From: Trichosphaerium sp. ATCC 40318
Lineage: Eukaryota; Discosea; Flabellinia; Trichosidae
Length of the DNA: 64,000 nt
Assembly: GCA_038496445.1 (NCBI GenBank)
Contig: JALMLS010000091.1
Coordinates: 1 to 64,000 of the forward strand
Direction of reading: 5' to 3'
Below, in pieces: positions 10,098-21,093 of this stretch. Made by a program: the position numbers and the translations under genes. Under the pieces are notes generated by a model. That model was not told the origin of the DNA, did no database searches, and worked only from the letters and a program-made list of their open reading frames with translations. Within the stretch, counting starts at the first letter, position 1; every line of letters starts with the position of its first letter.

Positions 10098-10286
10098 GCC
10101 GAGCAATTGTCTTCATGATTTTAAAACCTGGTTTTTTACATGTAAAAAACCAGGTTTTAAAATCATGAAGACAATTGCTCGGCTTAATCAGCTTTTGCTA
10201 TAAATAGAAATAGATTATGAATAAAAAGCTAGTAAATAATCTATTTCTATTTATAGCAAAAGCTGATTAAGCCGAGCAATTGTCTT
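10082..10286. repeat. A / inverted A / A triple-copy palindrome
   Basis: Perfect palindrome 10082-10199 (59-base arms, core tttacatgtaaa), then a third direct copy of its outer part at 10255-10286. The latter belongs to a second hairpin: 10168-10218 pairs with 10236-10286 (51-base arms, 17-base loop). The unit begins agcaaaagctgattaagccg. It is the same architecture as at 5838 and 5998. Confidence 0.92.
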
Positions 10287-11260
10287 TAAAAATGAAACTA
10301 GTTCAATTTAAAAAAATATATAAAGGTGATTTTAATTTAGGAAAGGGTTGTATTTATTTTTTAATTCTTTTTGAAGAAACTTAAGGTTAGTGTTTATGAT
10401 ATAAATATATAGACTGAAAAAATGTAAAATGAATTAATATGGTGATTTTTTTTATAACGACATAAGACACGATTTTTATGTGAATACGTACTATTTATAT
10501 ATAAATAAAGTATAAATTGATTTGTTTTATTGTTAGTTTTGTTTCTTATATTTTTGAAGATCTATATAGTTATATGTATTAGGTTGAAGTGGGTTTGTTT
10601 TTCATGTATAGATCTTCAAAAATATAAGAAACAAAACTAATAAATAATAAATTTAAATTAATTTGGTGTTTTTATTATAAGGAAGGTAATAAATTGTATA
10701 TATTTCTAAATTATATTTAAAAAAGAAAATATATATAAGTAATTTATGAGCTTATTTAAATTTAAAATAGGCTATCTTTATCTTTAAATGCTGGTATAGT
10801 TGAGTATTATTGCGTTATAAATTGTTTTCATTTAGTACTTTATTTAGGAAAGAAATCATAAGAACCGACGTTAAAATTTGTTTTTTATAATTTTATATGA
10901 GAGGAGTTTTTAAATTTAATCGAGATATAAATATAAAAATAATGCAAATTATCGTTTAAATTTTTACGTCAAAAAGAGATTTAAAATGATTTGAAAAAAG
11001 AAGTTTTTTATAGGTAAAATCAATGAGATTGAACGATACGGGGCGTGTATTAGGTATATTTTGAAATTCAGGGCATGTGGTATAAGAGGCCTATACAAGA
11101 TTATGTGTAAATTTTTATATAAATAAAGAGACGTGAAGTTTAGTAAATCTGAGCATTTAATTTTTTTCTTTGATAGCTTAAGTAAATCAAGTGTATAAAT
11201 AATTGACATTTATCTTTTGTTTTAAAAGATTTATTCCAGAAAAGTAAAAAAAATGTGAAA
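10287..11260. other. AT-rich stretch with one hairpin, no gene assigned
   Basis: Apart from the hairpin at 10533-10640, I see no complete frame. Stretches such as that near 11030-11100 look codon-like in alternating frames and could be another edited gene, but no motif was recognised. Confidence 0.4.
10533..10640. repeat. Hairpin, 34-base arms, 40-base loop
   Basis: 10533-10566 (ttagttttgtttcttatatt...) pairs with 10607-10640. Confidence 0.9.
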
Positions 11261-11376
11261 AAAAAAGAGAATGTTACTTGTATTATAAATGAATATCTAA
11301 AAAGGATAGTTATTTGTTTATAATTTTTTATAGTTTCAAGGGAAGAAGCGAAATTAAAAATAAATTAAGTTCTTTA
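11261..11376 (+). repeat. Direct repeat copy 2 (about 115 bp)
   Basis: Matches 4185-4302. Its second half (from agtttcaaggg at 11332) is also the outer end of the large inverted repeat. Confidence 0.9.
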
Positions 11377-11399
11377 AATTTTATATTTTTTGTTTTCTA

Positions 11400-11790
11400 G
11401 TAATTTTAAATATAAAAGATGCAATAATAAATAAAATGTATTCATTTTATATAAGTTTATTTGTGTTAGGAGTGCTTTTTTTTGAGTTATATTACTATAT
11501 GGATGTTCATATATATTGGTTTATAGAGTTATAGTAAAGCAAAATTATCTCCGTATGAATGCGGTTTTTAATGAATAAAAAACCACGGGTAAATTTGAAA
11601 TTAGATTTTTTGTGGTAGCATTATTATTTTTAATCATGATTTAGAAATAGTATTGTTGTTACCTAGTGTATTAGGATTTTAAGTTATGACTTTTGAGGTT
11701 ATATAGTTTACTTGAATTTATCTTACTTTTATTCTTAGGTTATGATATGAATGATTAATGTCTGCAATAGATGGTAAATATAAAAAAAAG
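11400..11790 (+). CDS. nad3: nad3, NADH dehydrogenase subunit 3, cryptic edited gene (left arm copy)
   Basis: SKAKLSPYECGF near 11532-11567 is the Nad3 hallmark (KLSAYECGFDP), followed in shifted frames by RFFVVALLFLI near 11604-11636 and DLEIVLLLPSV near 11639-11671 (family [22 protein letters not shown]). A one-base gap lies between ATCAT and GATTTAGAA, after a purine-pyrimidine pair. Nad3 is a small membrane subunit of complex I. The rest of the gene is unresolved, so the ends are estimates. A mirror copy lies in the right arm at about 15797-16187. Confidence 0.8.
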
Positions 11791-11799
11791 TATAAAAAG

Positions 11800-12340
11800 A
11801 ATTAATATGTTAGATAATTTTATTTGGTTTATAGTTTTTTTTATACCATTTGTAGTATGATGTTTATAAGTACAGCGTGTTAAGGTTAATTAATTTAATT
11901 TTATTTTATGTAGTGTAGTTATATGGTTATTAGTTAATGATTTAGTTTTTTTGGACTTGTGTTAGGGTCGTATATATAGGCGCTATTTGTATCTTTTTAT
12001 TTTTGCTATAATAACAATTTATGATAAGTTACTCGTATATATGGTGAAATATATAGTAAACTTTTGTTTGTTTAATTTTATTTATATATTATTATTAATT
12101 TGTGTTGCTTTTATAAATTATAAGGATTAATTTCTGTATACGTTTTATAGAAGAAGAGCTTCAACAAGTTGTAGGGTTGCAGCTCAAGAAGTATCTACTG
12201 AAACTTAAATAAATCTTTGCAACTAGTGAAAATTTATTTAGTTTTTTTACTTTTTATGTTTAATAGGTGGTTTAATTTTATTAATAGGTATTATTGTACC
12301 ATTTCATTAGTTTTTAATAATAAACCTAATATTATAATAA
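11800..12340 (+). CDS. nad6: nad6-like, NADH dehydrogenase subunit 6, cryptic edited gene (left arm copy)
   Basis: MLDNFIWFIVFFIPFVV starts near 11812. VVYIGAICIFLF near 11970-12005 matches the Nad6 core (LLVYVGAIAILFLFVIM), continuing after a one-base jump as AIITIYDKL. A late membrane segment near 12235-12300 (GGLILLIGIIV in shifted frame) fits the C-terminal helix. Nad6 is a membrane subunit of complex I. It follows nad3 on the same strand. Identification rests mainly on the YIGAI block, so it is less secure than nad2, nad3 and nad4. Confidence 0.6.
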
Positions 12341-12344
12341 TAAT

Positions 12345-13650
12345 GAATTTGCCTGAAGTATATAGAACGTAGAGGGATGTTTTAACTTTTAAGAAAGAAG
12401 AAATAAAGAAGAAAAAAAAAAATAATGAGATCCCCAAAAAAATTCCGTTTTTTAAGTTAAAGATCTTAAGATTTTAAAAAAAAGTATACATAAAGCGAAA
12501 AATTTAATTATGTTTTTATAGAAATATTATTATTTTTAAGTGCTTATTGGTAATTATTATAGTGTTATACAGGACAAAAGTTTATTATATATTTGTTAAA
12601 CCAAATATGTATGGTTTAAATATCGTGATTTCTTCTTTACAAAAAGTGAGGTTCTAGAATACATAAAAAGAAGATAAAAAATCCAGTAAGGGAAAGTAAA
12701 AAGAAGAGGTCGTTTAGTAATCCTCTGTGTTTTAGATCCAATTTTTGATTACTTGAGATGATGTTTATTACGTTAAGATATACATTATGCAATTTGTTTT
12801 ATAGTTGTTTGCGGCTCGAAACTTTGTAAAAACAATATTAAGTGAGATTGGCAGCGTGGTAGAGGTTGATTATAGATAATATAAATATTGTTTATAATCA
12901 AGTGATAATAAATTAATAGGTGTTGTTATTGTTATCATGGTCTTATATGACATGATGTCTTCGGCGGTTAAAAATCGTGTACGATTTTTATGAGATATAA
13001 AGCTTGTATGCGTTATTTAAGATCTTTTTGCTGACGTTATTTTTAAAAGAAGTAAAATGATCAGGTACTTTAAATTACGTATTTTTATAAGAATTTAATT
13101 AAAGCAGCAGTAAAAAAGCATTAGGGAAAAGGCGAAGCTAGTTACTATTTATAGAGTTTACAATTAATGATGTGAAGTATAGAAGCAAGGCGAGTGTATG
13201 GGGATATGATTTTATTGGTGAAATTTTTTTATGGTTAAATTTTGTAGTTTTTTTCTCGTGCTTTGTTATCCAAAAAAGTAAGTTTAAAGTTGATTTTTTG
13301 GATAACAAAGCGTAAGTGCAAGATTTATGTCGTGTTTATGGTAAAGCGTTTTGATCAAAAATATAGTTATAAGAAATGTTGAGTACTATGAAAGGGAATG
13401 TTTTAGGTTAATGTTTAATTGAGGATTATAGAAGGTTTTAAATTTAATTTAAAGGTCGTTTTAAAAGACGTCAAAAAAAAGTGAATTTATGTTTTTTGAA
13501 GGTAAATTACATTAAGTACTGTTACAGGCTATATAGATTATGGTTAATTATTTGCCTTTAAAATTTAGTATAATGGGTGTTAAAATTTGATGTAATAAAC
13601 CTATAGGATGGTGTTACAACCAGTGTGTTTAGTGCAAATATGGTATACAT
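12345..13650. other. Unresolved AT-rich region of the left arm
   Basis: No gene could be named. Codon-like patches in changing frames (for example near 12640-12730 and 13030-13200) suggest one or more edited genes, perhaps ribosomal proteins. A small hairpin with 18-base arms lies at 13260-13312 (gctttgttatccaaaaaa). Confidence 0.4.
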
Positions 13651-15246
13651 CCAAGAAAAATATATGCATTTAGAAAAGATTTAAATTAAAATAAAATATA
13701 AAGCAAAGAAAAACGTGACATTGACTTGATAAACGACGTTTATTTTTTAATTTTTAAATTTTTGCTTTATTATAAGTCCATCTAATTAAATAAAATACAT
13801 TTATAATAAAGCAAAAATTTTAAAATTAAAAAATAAACGTCGTTTATCAAGTCGAGAAAACGACGTTTTTCTTTTTTCTTTTTTGAGAAAAAAAAAACAC
13901 CTTATAATAATAAATTTTTCTTGGATGTATACCATATTTGCACTTAAACACACTGGTTGTAAACAACCATCCTATAAGGTTTATTCATCAAATTTTAACA
14001 CCCATTATACTAAATTTTAAAGGCAAATAATTAAACCATAATCTATATAGCCTGTAACAGTACTTAATGTAATTTACCTTCAAAAAACATAAATTCACTT
14101 TTTTTTGACGTCTTTTAAAACGACCTTTAAATTAAATTTAAAACCTTCTATAATCCTCAATTAAACATTAACCTAAAACATTCCCTTTCATAGTACTCAA
14201 CATTTCTTATAACTATATTTTGATCAAAACGCTTTACCATAAACACGACATAAATCTTGCACTTACGCTTTGTTATCCAAAAAATCAACTTTAAACTTAC
14301 TTTTTTGGATAACAAAGCACGAGAAAAAAACTACAAAATTTAACCATAAAAAAATTTCACCAATAAAATCATATCCCCATACACTCGCCTTGCTTCTATA
14401 CTTCACATCATTAATTGTAAACTCTATAAATAGTAACTAGCTTCGCCTTTTCCCTAATGCTTTTTTACTGCTGCTTTAATTAAATTCTTATAAAAATACG
14501 TAATTTAAAGTACCTGATCATTTTACTTCTTTTAAAAATAACGTCAGCAAAAAGATCTTAAATAACGCATACAAGCTTTATATCTCATAAAAATCGTACA
14601 CGATTTTTAACCGCCGAAGACATCATGTCATATAAGACCATGATAACAATAACAACAACACCTATTAATTTATTATCACTTGATTATAAACAATATTTAT
14701 ATTATCTATAATCAACCTCTACCACGCTGCCAATCTCACTTAATATTGTTTTTACAAAGTTTCGAGCCGCAAACAACTATAAAACAAATTGCATAATGTA
14801 TATCTTAACGTAATAAACATCATCTCAAGTAATCAAAAATTGGATCTAAAACACAGAGGATTACTAAACGACCTCTTCTTTTTACTTTCCCTTACTGGAT
14901 TTTTTTATCTTCTTTTTATGTATTCTAGAACCTCACTTTTTGTAAAGAAGAAATCACGATATTTAAACCATACATATTTGGTTTAACAAATATATAATAA
15001 ACTTTTGTCCTGTATAACACTATAATAATTACCAATAAGCACTTAAAAATAATAATATTTCTATAAAAACATAATTAAATTTTTCGCTTTATGTATACTT
15101 TTTTTTAAAATCTTAAGATCTTTAACTTAAAAAACGGATTTTTTTTGGGGATCTCATTATTTTTTTTTTTCTTCTTTATTTCTTCTTTCTTAAAAGTTAA
15201 AACATCCCTCTACGTTCTATATACTTCAGGCAAATTCATTATTATT

Positions 15247-15787
15247 ATAATATTAGGTTTATTATTAAAAACTAATGAAATGGTACAATAATACCTATTA
15301 ATAAAATTAAACCACCTATTAAACATAAAAAGTAAAAAAACTAAATAAATTTTCACTAGTTGCAAAGATTTATTTAAGTTTCAGTAGATACTTCTTGAGC
15401 TGCAACCTACAACTTGTTGAAGCTCTTCTTCTATAAAACGTATACAGAAATTAATCCTTATAATTTATAAAAGCAACACAAATTAATAATAATATATAAA
15501 TAAAATTAAACAAACAAAAGTTTACTATATATTTCACCATATATACGAGTAACTTATCATAAATTGTTATTATAGCCAAAAATAAAAAGATACAAATAGC
15601 GCCTATATATACGACCCTAACACAAGTCCAAAAAAACTAAATCATTAACTAATAACCATATAACTACACTACATAAAATATAAAATTAAATTAATTAACC
15701 TTAACACGCTGTACTTATAAACATCATACTACAAATGGTATATAAAAAAAACTATAAACCAAATAAAATTATCTAACATATTAATTC
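15247..15787 (-). CDS. nad6: nad6-like, mirror copy in right arm
   Basis: Reverse-complement duplicate of 11800-12340, including the YIGAI block near 15605-15620 (minus strand). It is present because of the inverted repeat; it differs from the left copy only by small indels, such as two extra bases near 15738. It is either a second genomic copy or an assembly fold-back. Confidence 0.5.
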
Positions 15788-15796
15788 TTTTTATAC

Positions 15797-16187
15797 TTTT
15801 TTTTATATTTACCATCTATTGCAGACATTAATCATTCATATCATAACCTAAGAATAAAAGTAAGATAAATTCAAGTAAACTATATAACCTCAAAAGTCAT
15901 AACTTAAAATCCTAATACACTAGGTAACAACAATACTATTTCTAAATCATGATTAAAAATAATAATGCTACCACAAAAAATCTAATTTCAAATTTACCCG
16001 TGGTTTTTTATTCATTAAAAACCGCATTCATACGGAGATAATTTTGCTTTACTATAACTCTATAAAACCAATATATATGAACATCCATATAGTAATATAA
16101 CTCAAAAAAAAGCACTCCTAACACAAATAAACTTATATAAAATGAATACATTTTATTTATTATTGCATCTTTTATATTTAAAATTAC
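15797..16187 (-). CDS. nad3: nad3, mirror copy in right arm
   Basis: Reverse-complement duplicate of 11400-11790; the KLSPYECGF block reads on the minus strand near 16020-16055. The same cautions as for the nad6 mirror copy apply. Confidence 0.55.
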
Positions 16188-16252
16188 TAGAAAACAAAAA
16201 ATATAAAATTTAAAGAACTTAATTTATTTTTAATTTCGCTTCTTCCCTTGAA

Positions 16253-16258
16253 ACTTTG
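16253..16258. other. Junction of mitochondrial-type and nuclear-type sequence
   Basis: To the left, AT-rich sequence with palindromes, TGA as Trp and edited nad genes. To the right, mixed-composition sequence with spliced genes and standard stop codons. The change coincides with the last base of the inverted repeat. Confidence 0.85.
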
Positions 16259-17456
16259 AAAACATAAACAAAAGTGAAGTGTACCATTGACCAAAAGTTT
16301 GGTTGGTGTCCATTGTTGACATTGCTGGTATTGCTGACAGAGCCTGTACTTTTGATTAGCTTCTTTTCACCAAAAGAACGTAATAACAACGTACGTTCTC
16401 CGTCTAAACTTCACTTTAAGCTATTTTTGTGCGAAAGTAGTTGTCATATTGACTAAAACTTACATCCGTTTGTTCCATGACTTTATTGCACAGATATCTT
16501 TTTTAGCTTCCTTAATACCAAACTGCACCGTAATTTTAAGATAAGATTTAATACTTGGCTACCGTACCGTCAATCTATTGCATTGCATCAACAATAAAAC
16601 TTCGTTTTTTCCATGGCTTCCTCCAAATCCTCGTTTAACTTAAAACATTTTACGAAAAATTGCGAATTTTAACATAAGATTTTTAACACTTGGCTACTCC
16701 TCGCATACGTTACATTAGCATTGCATCAAGCGTAACTTCGGTTTTCGTTTCTTTCCTAAATAAACGACTAAAGATAAAACAATTAGTACGTAAAAGAGAA
16801 CTTGACACCTGTCAGTTACACATTCACATCGTCCTATACGTTACATTTGAATCAAGCAATAAATTAACTTTGTAATATATTTTCCATCCTTAATACAATT
16901 TAGAACAACACTTTTTGTTAGTCTTAAAAAGAAACACACAACGTCCGTTAGCATCTAACAATATTAGATTTGAAGCAATAAAAATTTGTAAATCGTTTAC
17001 GATGATACACCAACCAGACGGCCTATTACGATTTTTAGCGACTTTCATAGTTCTTCAATAAAATTAAGTCGTCAAAAAAAAAATTAAACACCATCAACTC
17101 TTATTACTTTATTTTGATTAAATCTAGTAGCGTATTGACTGTAAAATCTTGCTTAAGTCCGTTACAAAAAAAGATAGAAATTACATTCATCTTTTAATGG
17201 ATTCTTCTACAGTATTGATACGGCAGACTGTAACCGTAGTTCTTCAAAAAGACATGGACAAATTAAGATACAACCCGGTTCCACTTTTAAACTACCGGCA
17301 TACAGATCCTTTAAATTGAACGAGTACAAACTAAAGATAATTGCCCGTTAATCGTGCTTTTGGCATAAATGAAATAGTTTCCCACTACTTTTTTGATACT
17401 GTAAACTGTAAAGCAAAAGCTGCTTAAGCGAAATTGTGCATCAAGATTTTACAATA
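16256..17456. other. No gene assigned; degenerate direct repeats
   Basis: No convincing coding exon. Around 16531-16592 and 16661-16728 there is a degenerate repeat (both contain acttggctac and, further on, gcattgcatcaa), with a weaker third echo near 16830-16865. It may be the remains of a repeated element. Confidence 0.4.
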
Positions 17457-19240
17457 ATGGCCTTTTTAGAAGATTACAAAATTAGGCTTAAAGTATTATT
17501 TAGCAATTCAATGGCCTTTATTAGATTTTACAAAGTTGTTCTTTTTATTGTTTTACTTGGCGTTTCTCTATCCGTAGCAGACCAAGACAAGTGCGATGAT
17601 TGTTTATTTCAAGCAACACAAAGTGCGTTTCTCCACACTTTTTGAAAGTTTTTAACTAAATCACCAAACAGCATGCTCTGTTGAATGTAAATGTAATGGA
17701 GAGTTCGCAGACGGAAAATGTATTTGTCACACGGGTTATGAAGGTAAAACGTTATAAAGCCACCAAAAAACGTTATTCAATGTATAAAAGGTGTAAGATG
17801 CGAACGACAATGGACTGACACTGAATGGTTCAGTGTTGTACTACTTGCGTACCAAGTAAGTAACAAAACTCCTTATAGCGCCTGTACATCGCTAGGTATG
17901 ATTAACATAACGTGAAATACAGATTATTGCGGGCTCTCTATTCCTTGGTATCGCTGTATGGTCGATTTCTCTGCTTGTAGCGTACAGCAATACAGAAAAA
18001 AGAGAAATCCTTCTTGGAACAAGACCTGGACGTTTATCCTTGTTTCAATTGGTGGCGTTAATTTTTTTGTCTGTTGGTATGACAAGGAATGTACAATTTT
18101 TTTTTCTCACAGGTTTTTTTTGTAGGTGTAATCATAGAAGAAGCTATTGATCCTTCAGCGCTAAGAGTACGCTAGAAAAAATAAATTAAACTTACTGATC
18201 GTATTATCGAATAGCGTGTTTTTACCCCGGGCCCACAAACTTCAATCCTTACGTCTTTGGTAAGTAACAAAAGTTGTTAAAAAATGTCTTTTAATTTTCC
18301 AAATTAGAACAACTCTTTGATTCTTATTATGTACGCCTGGACTCTCTTTCTCTGTGCTGGAATACTCGGTGAAAAAAATATCCCGTTCTTTAATAAAATG
18401 AGGCACGTGATCAAATACACTATTGGTTTTTATAAAAATCAATCACGTGATATCGTGAAAAAAAGATTGACTCTTTTTGTTTAGATACGGTGTCATAGGC
18501 TCTTGTGTGGTTGTATTTTTGGTGTTTGTAGCGCCCACGATCATCATTCTTGTGAGCCAGGAACAAAGAGATCTCTTTTCTGTTATTTTATTATTCAGTA
18601 CAGAGGTCCTCACTCTAGCTTCTGGAATTGCTATACTTGCATTTGCCTTTGCTTTACATAGACGCAGAGATGTCAACAGAAAAGGTTTTCGCTTTTACAA
18701 CTCAGTACGCACTTGCTCCTTTTCTTCATCTTCGAGAAAAAATCGATCGAGATTTCTTTTTCTTTCCAGCATTTTGTTTGCAAACAGTAAGTGCTTTAGA
18801 TGTTTATCAAACTAATTGAGAAAACCCTTGGGCACAGCACTCTTTGTTATATGATTTTTTGAGCGAACTTTCCCGTTTACGTTGAATAGGTTGAAGTGTT
18901 TTGTTTTACTGCTGGAACGCTATTTACACTATCTTTTTTCGCGTTCATATTAGAAGCTATTATGTTTCTTGTATTACCTCGATTACAAGGAACAAAAGAA
19001 CTATGGTTTGTCGATACTACCATAAACACAGTGTTTATTCTATTCCCTCTTCTATACATTGTTCTAAGATCCTTTCATGCAGATAAATCAGTTTATATTA
19101 AAAATGTATTACTATGTATGCATAATGAGAATAATGGTACTACTCATAACCTTGGAGATTTAACAAGGTCAAATACACATTATACAAACTCCAGAAGATT
19201 CAATGACTTTCTTGAAAGAAGCGAGATGCAAGGAGCATAG
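17457..19240 (+). CDS. EGF-like plus seven-membrane-segment receptor-like protein
   Basis: Spliced gene starting at ATG 17457. A signal peptide (FYKVVLFIVLLGVSLSVADQ) is followed by a short Cys-rich EGF-like region (CSVECKCNGEF, GKCICHTGYEG) split by introns at about 17625-17672 and 17742-17790. Hydrophobic segments follow at about 17930 (IIAGSLFLGIAVWSISLLVAY), 18045 (LFQLVALIFLSVG), 18305 (LILIMYAWTLFLCAGI), 18490 (VIGSCVVVFLVFVAPTIII), 18575 (VILLFSTEVLTLASGIAI), 18895 (FCFTAGTLFTLSFFAFILEA) and 19015 (TINTVFILFPLLYIVLRSF), seven in all, with a hydrophilic C-tail to TAG at 19240. This looks like a surface receptor, but no GPCR family signature is visible, so ligand and class are unknown. 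The exon around 18175-18480 is uncertain. Confidence 0.6.
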
Positions 19241-19788
19241 ACAACAAAAAGTTCATACACGCTCAAAGAGGAAGAGAATCTTTACAAAAAAAAATCAAGA
19301 GATTAAGCGAGACGCAGTAATAACTATGTACAAAAGAATAACCAATCCTCATTTCTACAGTCACAAACAAAATGGTAGTACTCAGAAGGAGATTCACAAC
19401 AGGACGCCAATGTACTTTGTACACACAATGTAAATAAAATGTCCATTTTTAAGTGTACAGTAAGTTAGGTTGTATTGACCAAACAGCACCCAAAGCAGCT
19501 AGTCTATTGACCAATAGTTCTCGCAAATGATAAGCATAAAAACGGACAGGTGTAATTCCTTACAAGTCCAACCTACTTTCAGCTGTTGTATGGCGCACGT
19601 ATTGAAGCTTTTAATATAAGTTAGTGAAAAGGATGTTAAGCGTTTCCACTAAACAAAAAGCTGATTAATTATCTTCATTTATTCTTCACATCAAAGTTGT
19701 TAAGTTTGTTATGTACATCAGGTAATGCCATAGCGTTGCTTTTCAAGCTTGCGTTCATTCAAACATATAAAATGAACCTTCATCGAAT
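19241..19788. other. Intergenic, nothing recognised
   Basis: The 3' flanks of two converging genes; no open frame or repeat that I can support. Confidence 0.5.
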
Positions 19789-20892
19789 TTATTTAAAAGT
19801 ATAGATAACAGTATCTACAACATCCATCAATGTGTCCACATACTCATTAGTAACATTTGTCCCATCTAAAACAATTTTGTGTACACCAGACAATGATTTA
19901 ATACCTTCATCTGTAATTGATTGACAATGCAGTAAACTTATAGTGTGTACACCTGACAATGATTTCAAACCTTCATCAGTAACTTGTATCTTCCAAAATT
20001 ATAGTGTGGACACCAGACAGTGCCTTTATACCCTCGTCTGTAACTTCAGTATACGTTAGATCTATTTCATGTACACCAGACAATGCTTTGATACCTGAAT
20101 CTGTTATCGCGCAAGCATTTAACTTTATAGTGTGTACACCAGATAATGCTTTTATTCCCTCATCTGTTATTGCTGTTACTACCCGTAAATGTATTGTATG
20201 TACACCAGCCAAAGCCTTGATGCCTTCATCTGTTATCGATTTACAAAAATCTAAGTTTATATTGTGTACTCCTAACGCTAATGCCTTCATCAGTGACGTT
20301 TGAATCTGTTAAATCTATTGTATGTACACCAGCTAAAGCCTTAATACCCTCGTTTGTTATCAATTTACTAGCATACAAGTTGATAGTATGTACGCCTGCC
20401 AATGCTTTGATGCCATCATCTGTGATTGTACAACCATGCAAGTTAATGCTGTGTACGCCTCTCAACATCTTTACACCTTCATCTGTTATTGAATAACAAT
20501 ACTTCAGCTTGATAGTGTGCACACCAGATAATGCTTTGATACCCTCATCTGTTACTAGCTTACATAACTTCAAGTTGATAGTGTGTACGCCTTTAAGAAG
20601 GCTCAAATGACTGTCCGTAAGGGTGCTTCCCAGTAGTGTCAAAGAAATTGCTGTGTTCTTAAGCAAAGCGCTACCAGAAAGCTGTTTTAGTTCATCTTCG
20701 CTTAATACTGCAATTTTATCATATCCAACATGGTTATGGACGATTTCTCGCATGAGGTGGCATGTTTGGGCTGAGCGAAGCGTGAAAGTCCCAGACTTGA
20801 GAATATGAACTATCACTTCAACTTGGTAGCGCAAGGAGGCATAATTGCTGAGTAGTTTCGATTGTGGGTTTTCTTTTGGGTAGCTGTTCCAT
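19789..20892 (-). pseudogene. F-box/leucine-rich-repeat gene broken by three frameshifts
   Basis: Read leftward from ATG at 20892 (MEQLPKRKPT). An F-box region follows (LALP | VEVIVHILKSG, LRSAQTCHLMREIV), then about 14 repeats of 22-24 residues with the pattern GVHTIxLxxxxITDEGIKAL. Three one- or two-base frameshifts interrupt it: near 20835 inside the F-box, near 20275 between VTDEGI and ALALGVHNINL, and near 19985 after IILEDT. Reading across them keeps the repeat pattern and ends at TAA 19789-19791. F-box/LRR proteins usually select substrates for SCF ubiquitin ligases. The gene is either a recent pseudogene or carries sequencing indels; its intact relative is at 60082-61092. Confidence 0.7.
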
Positions 20893-21093
20893 CTTGTAAA
20901 ATAGGGCGTTGAGTGGTTTATTGTGGGAACGCTATGTGTTCATAACAACGAGCAGAGGCGAGAAATATAACGACTATTTTTGCGAAAAAAAAAAGAGTCT
21001 TGGAAGGCGACAAGCCGCCGCACAAGATTAGAAGCATAACATACCTAAATGATATTATTGCCTAGAAAAGGGTAGGAGCGATTATAAGCAAGT

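Larger units (their letters stand above)
11332..13775 (+). repeat. Left arm of 4.9 kb inverted repeat
   Basis: Reverse-complementary to 13801-16255 with a 25-base spacer. The arms agree over their length except for small indels and a divergent patch near the centre (about 13640-13730 against 13858-13935). Indels sit mainly in short repeats or homopolymers, for example ggg against gg near 12172 and one extra gtt unit near 12920. Left-arm nad3 and nad6 read on the + strand. Confidence 0.95.
13801..16255 (-). repeat. Right arm of 4.9 kb inverted repeat, ending at the nuclear junction
   Basis: Reverse complement of 11332-13775; position x on the left corresponds to about 27587 minus x. The last shared bases are cttgaaact at 16247-16255; the next base differs and the sequence becomes non-mitochondrial in composition. 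Confidence 0.95.

Noticed and set aside
14789-14986. Small + strand ORF in the right arm of the inverted repeat
   Set aside because: Opposite strand of the mirrored edited-gene region; no motif.
1-16255. CRISPR-like array
   Set aside because: The repeats are palindromes and a direct repeat pair, not evenly spaced identical repeats with unique spacers, and the context is eukaryotic.
1-16255. Mitochondrial rRNA or tRNA genes
   Set aside because: Looked for conserved SSU/LSU core strings and cloverleaf patterns; none was convincing by eye.
20004-20496. Plus-strand frames opposite the LRR repeats
   Set aside because: Regular repeats make the antisense strand open; the LRR pattern is only on the minus strand.
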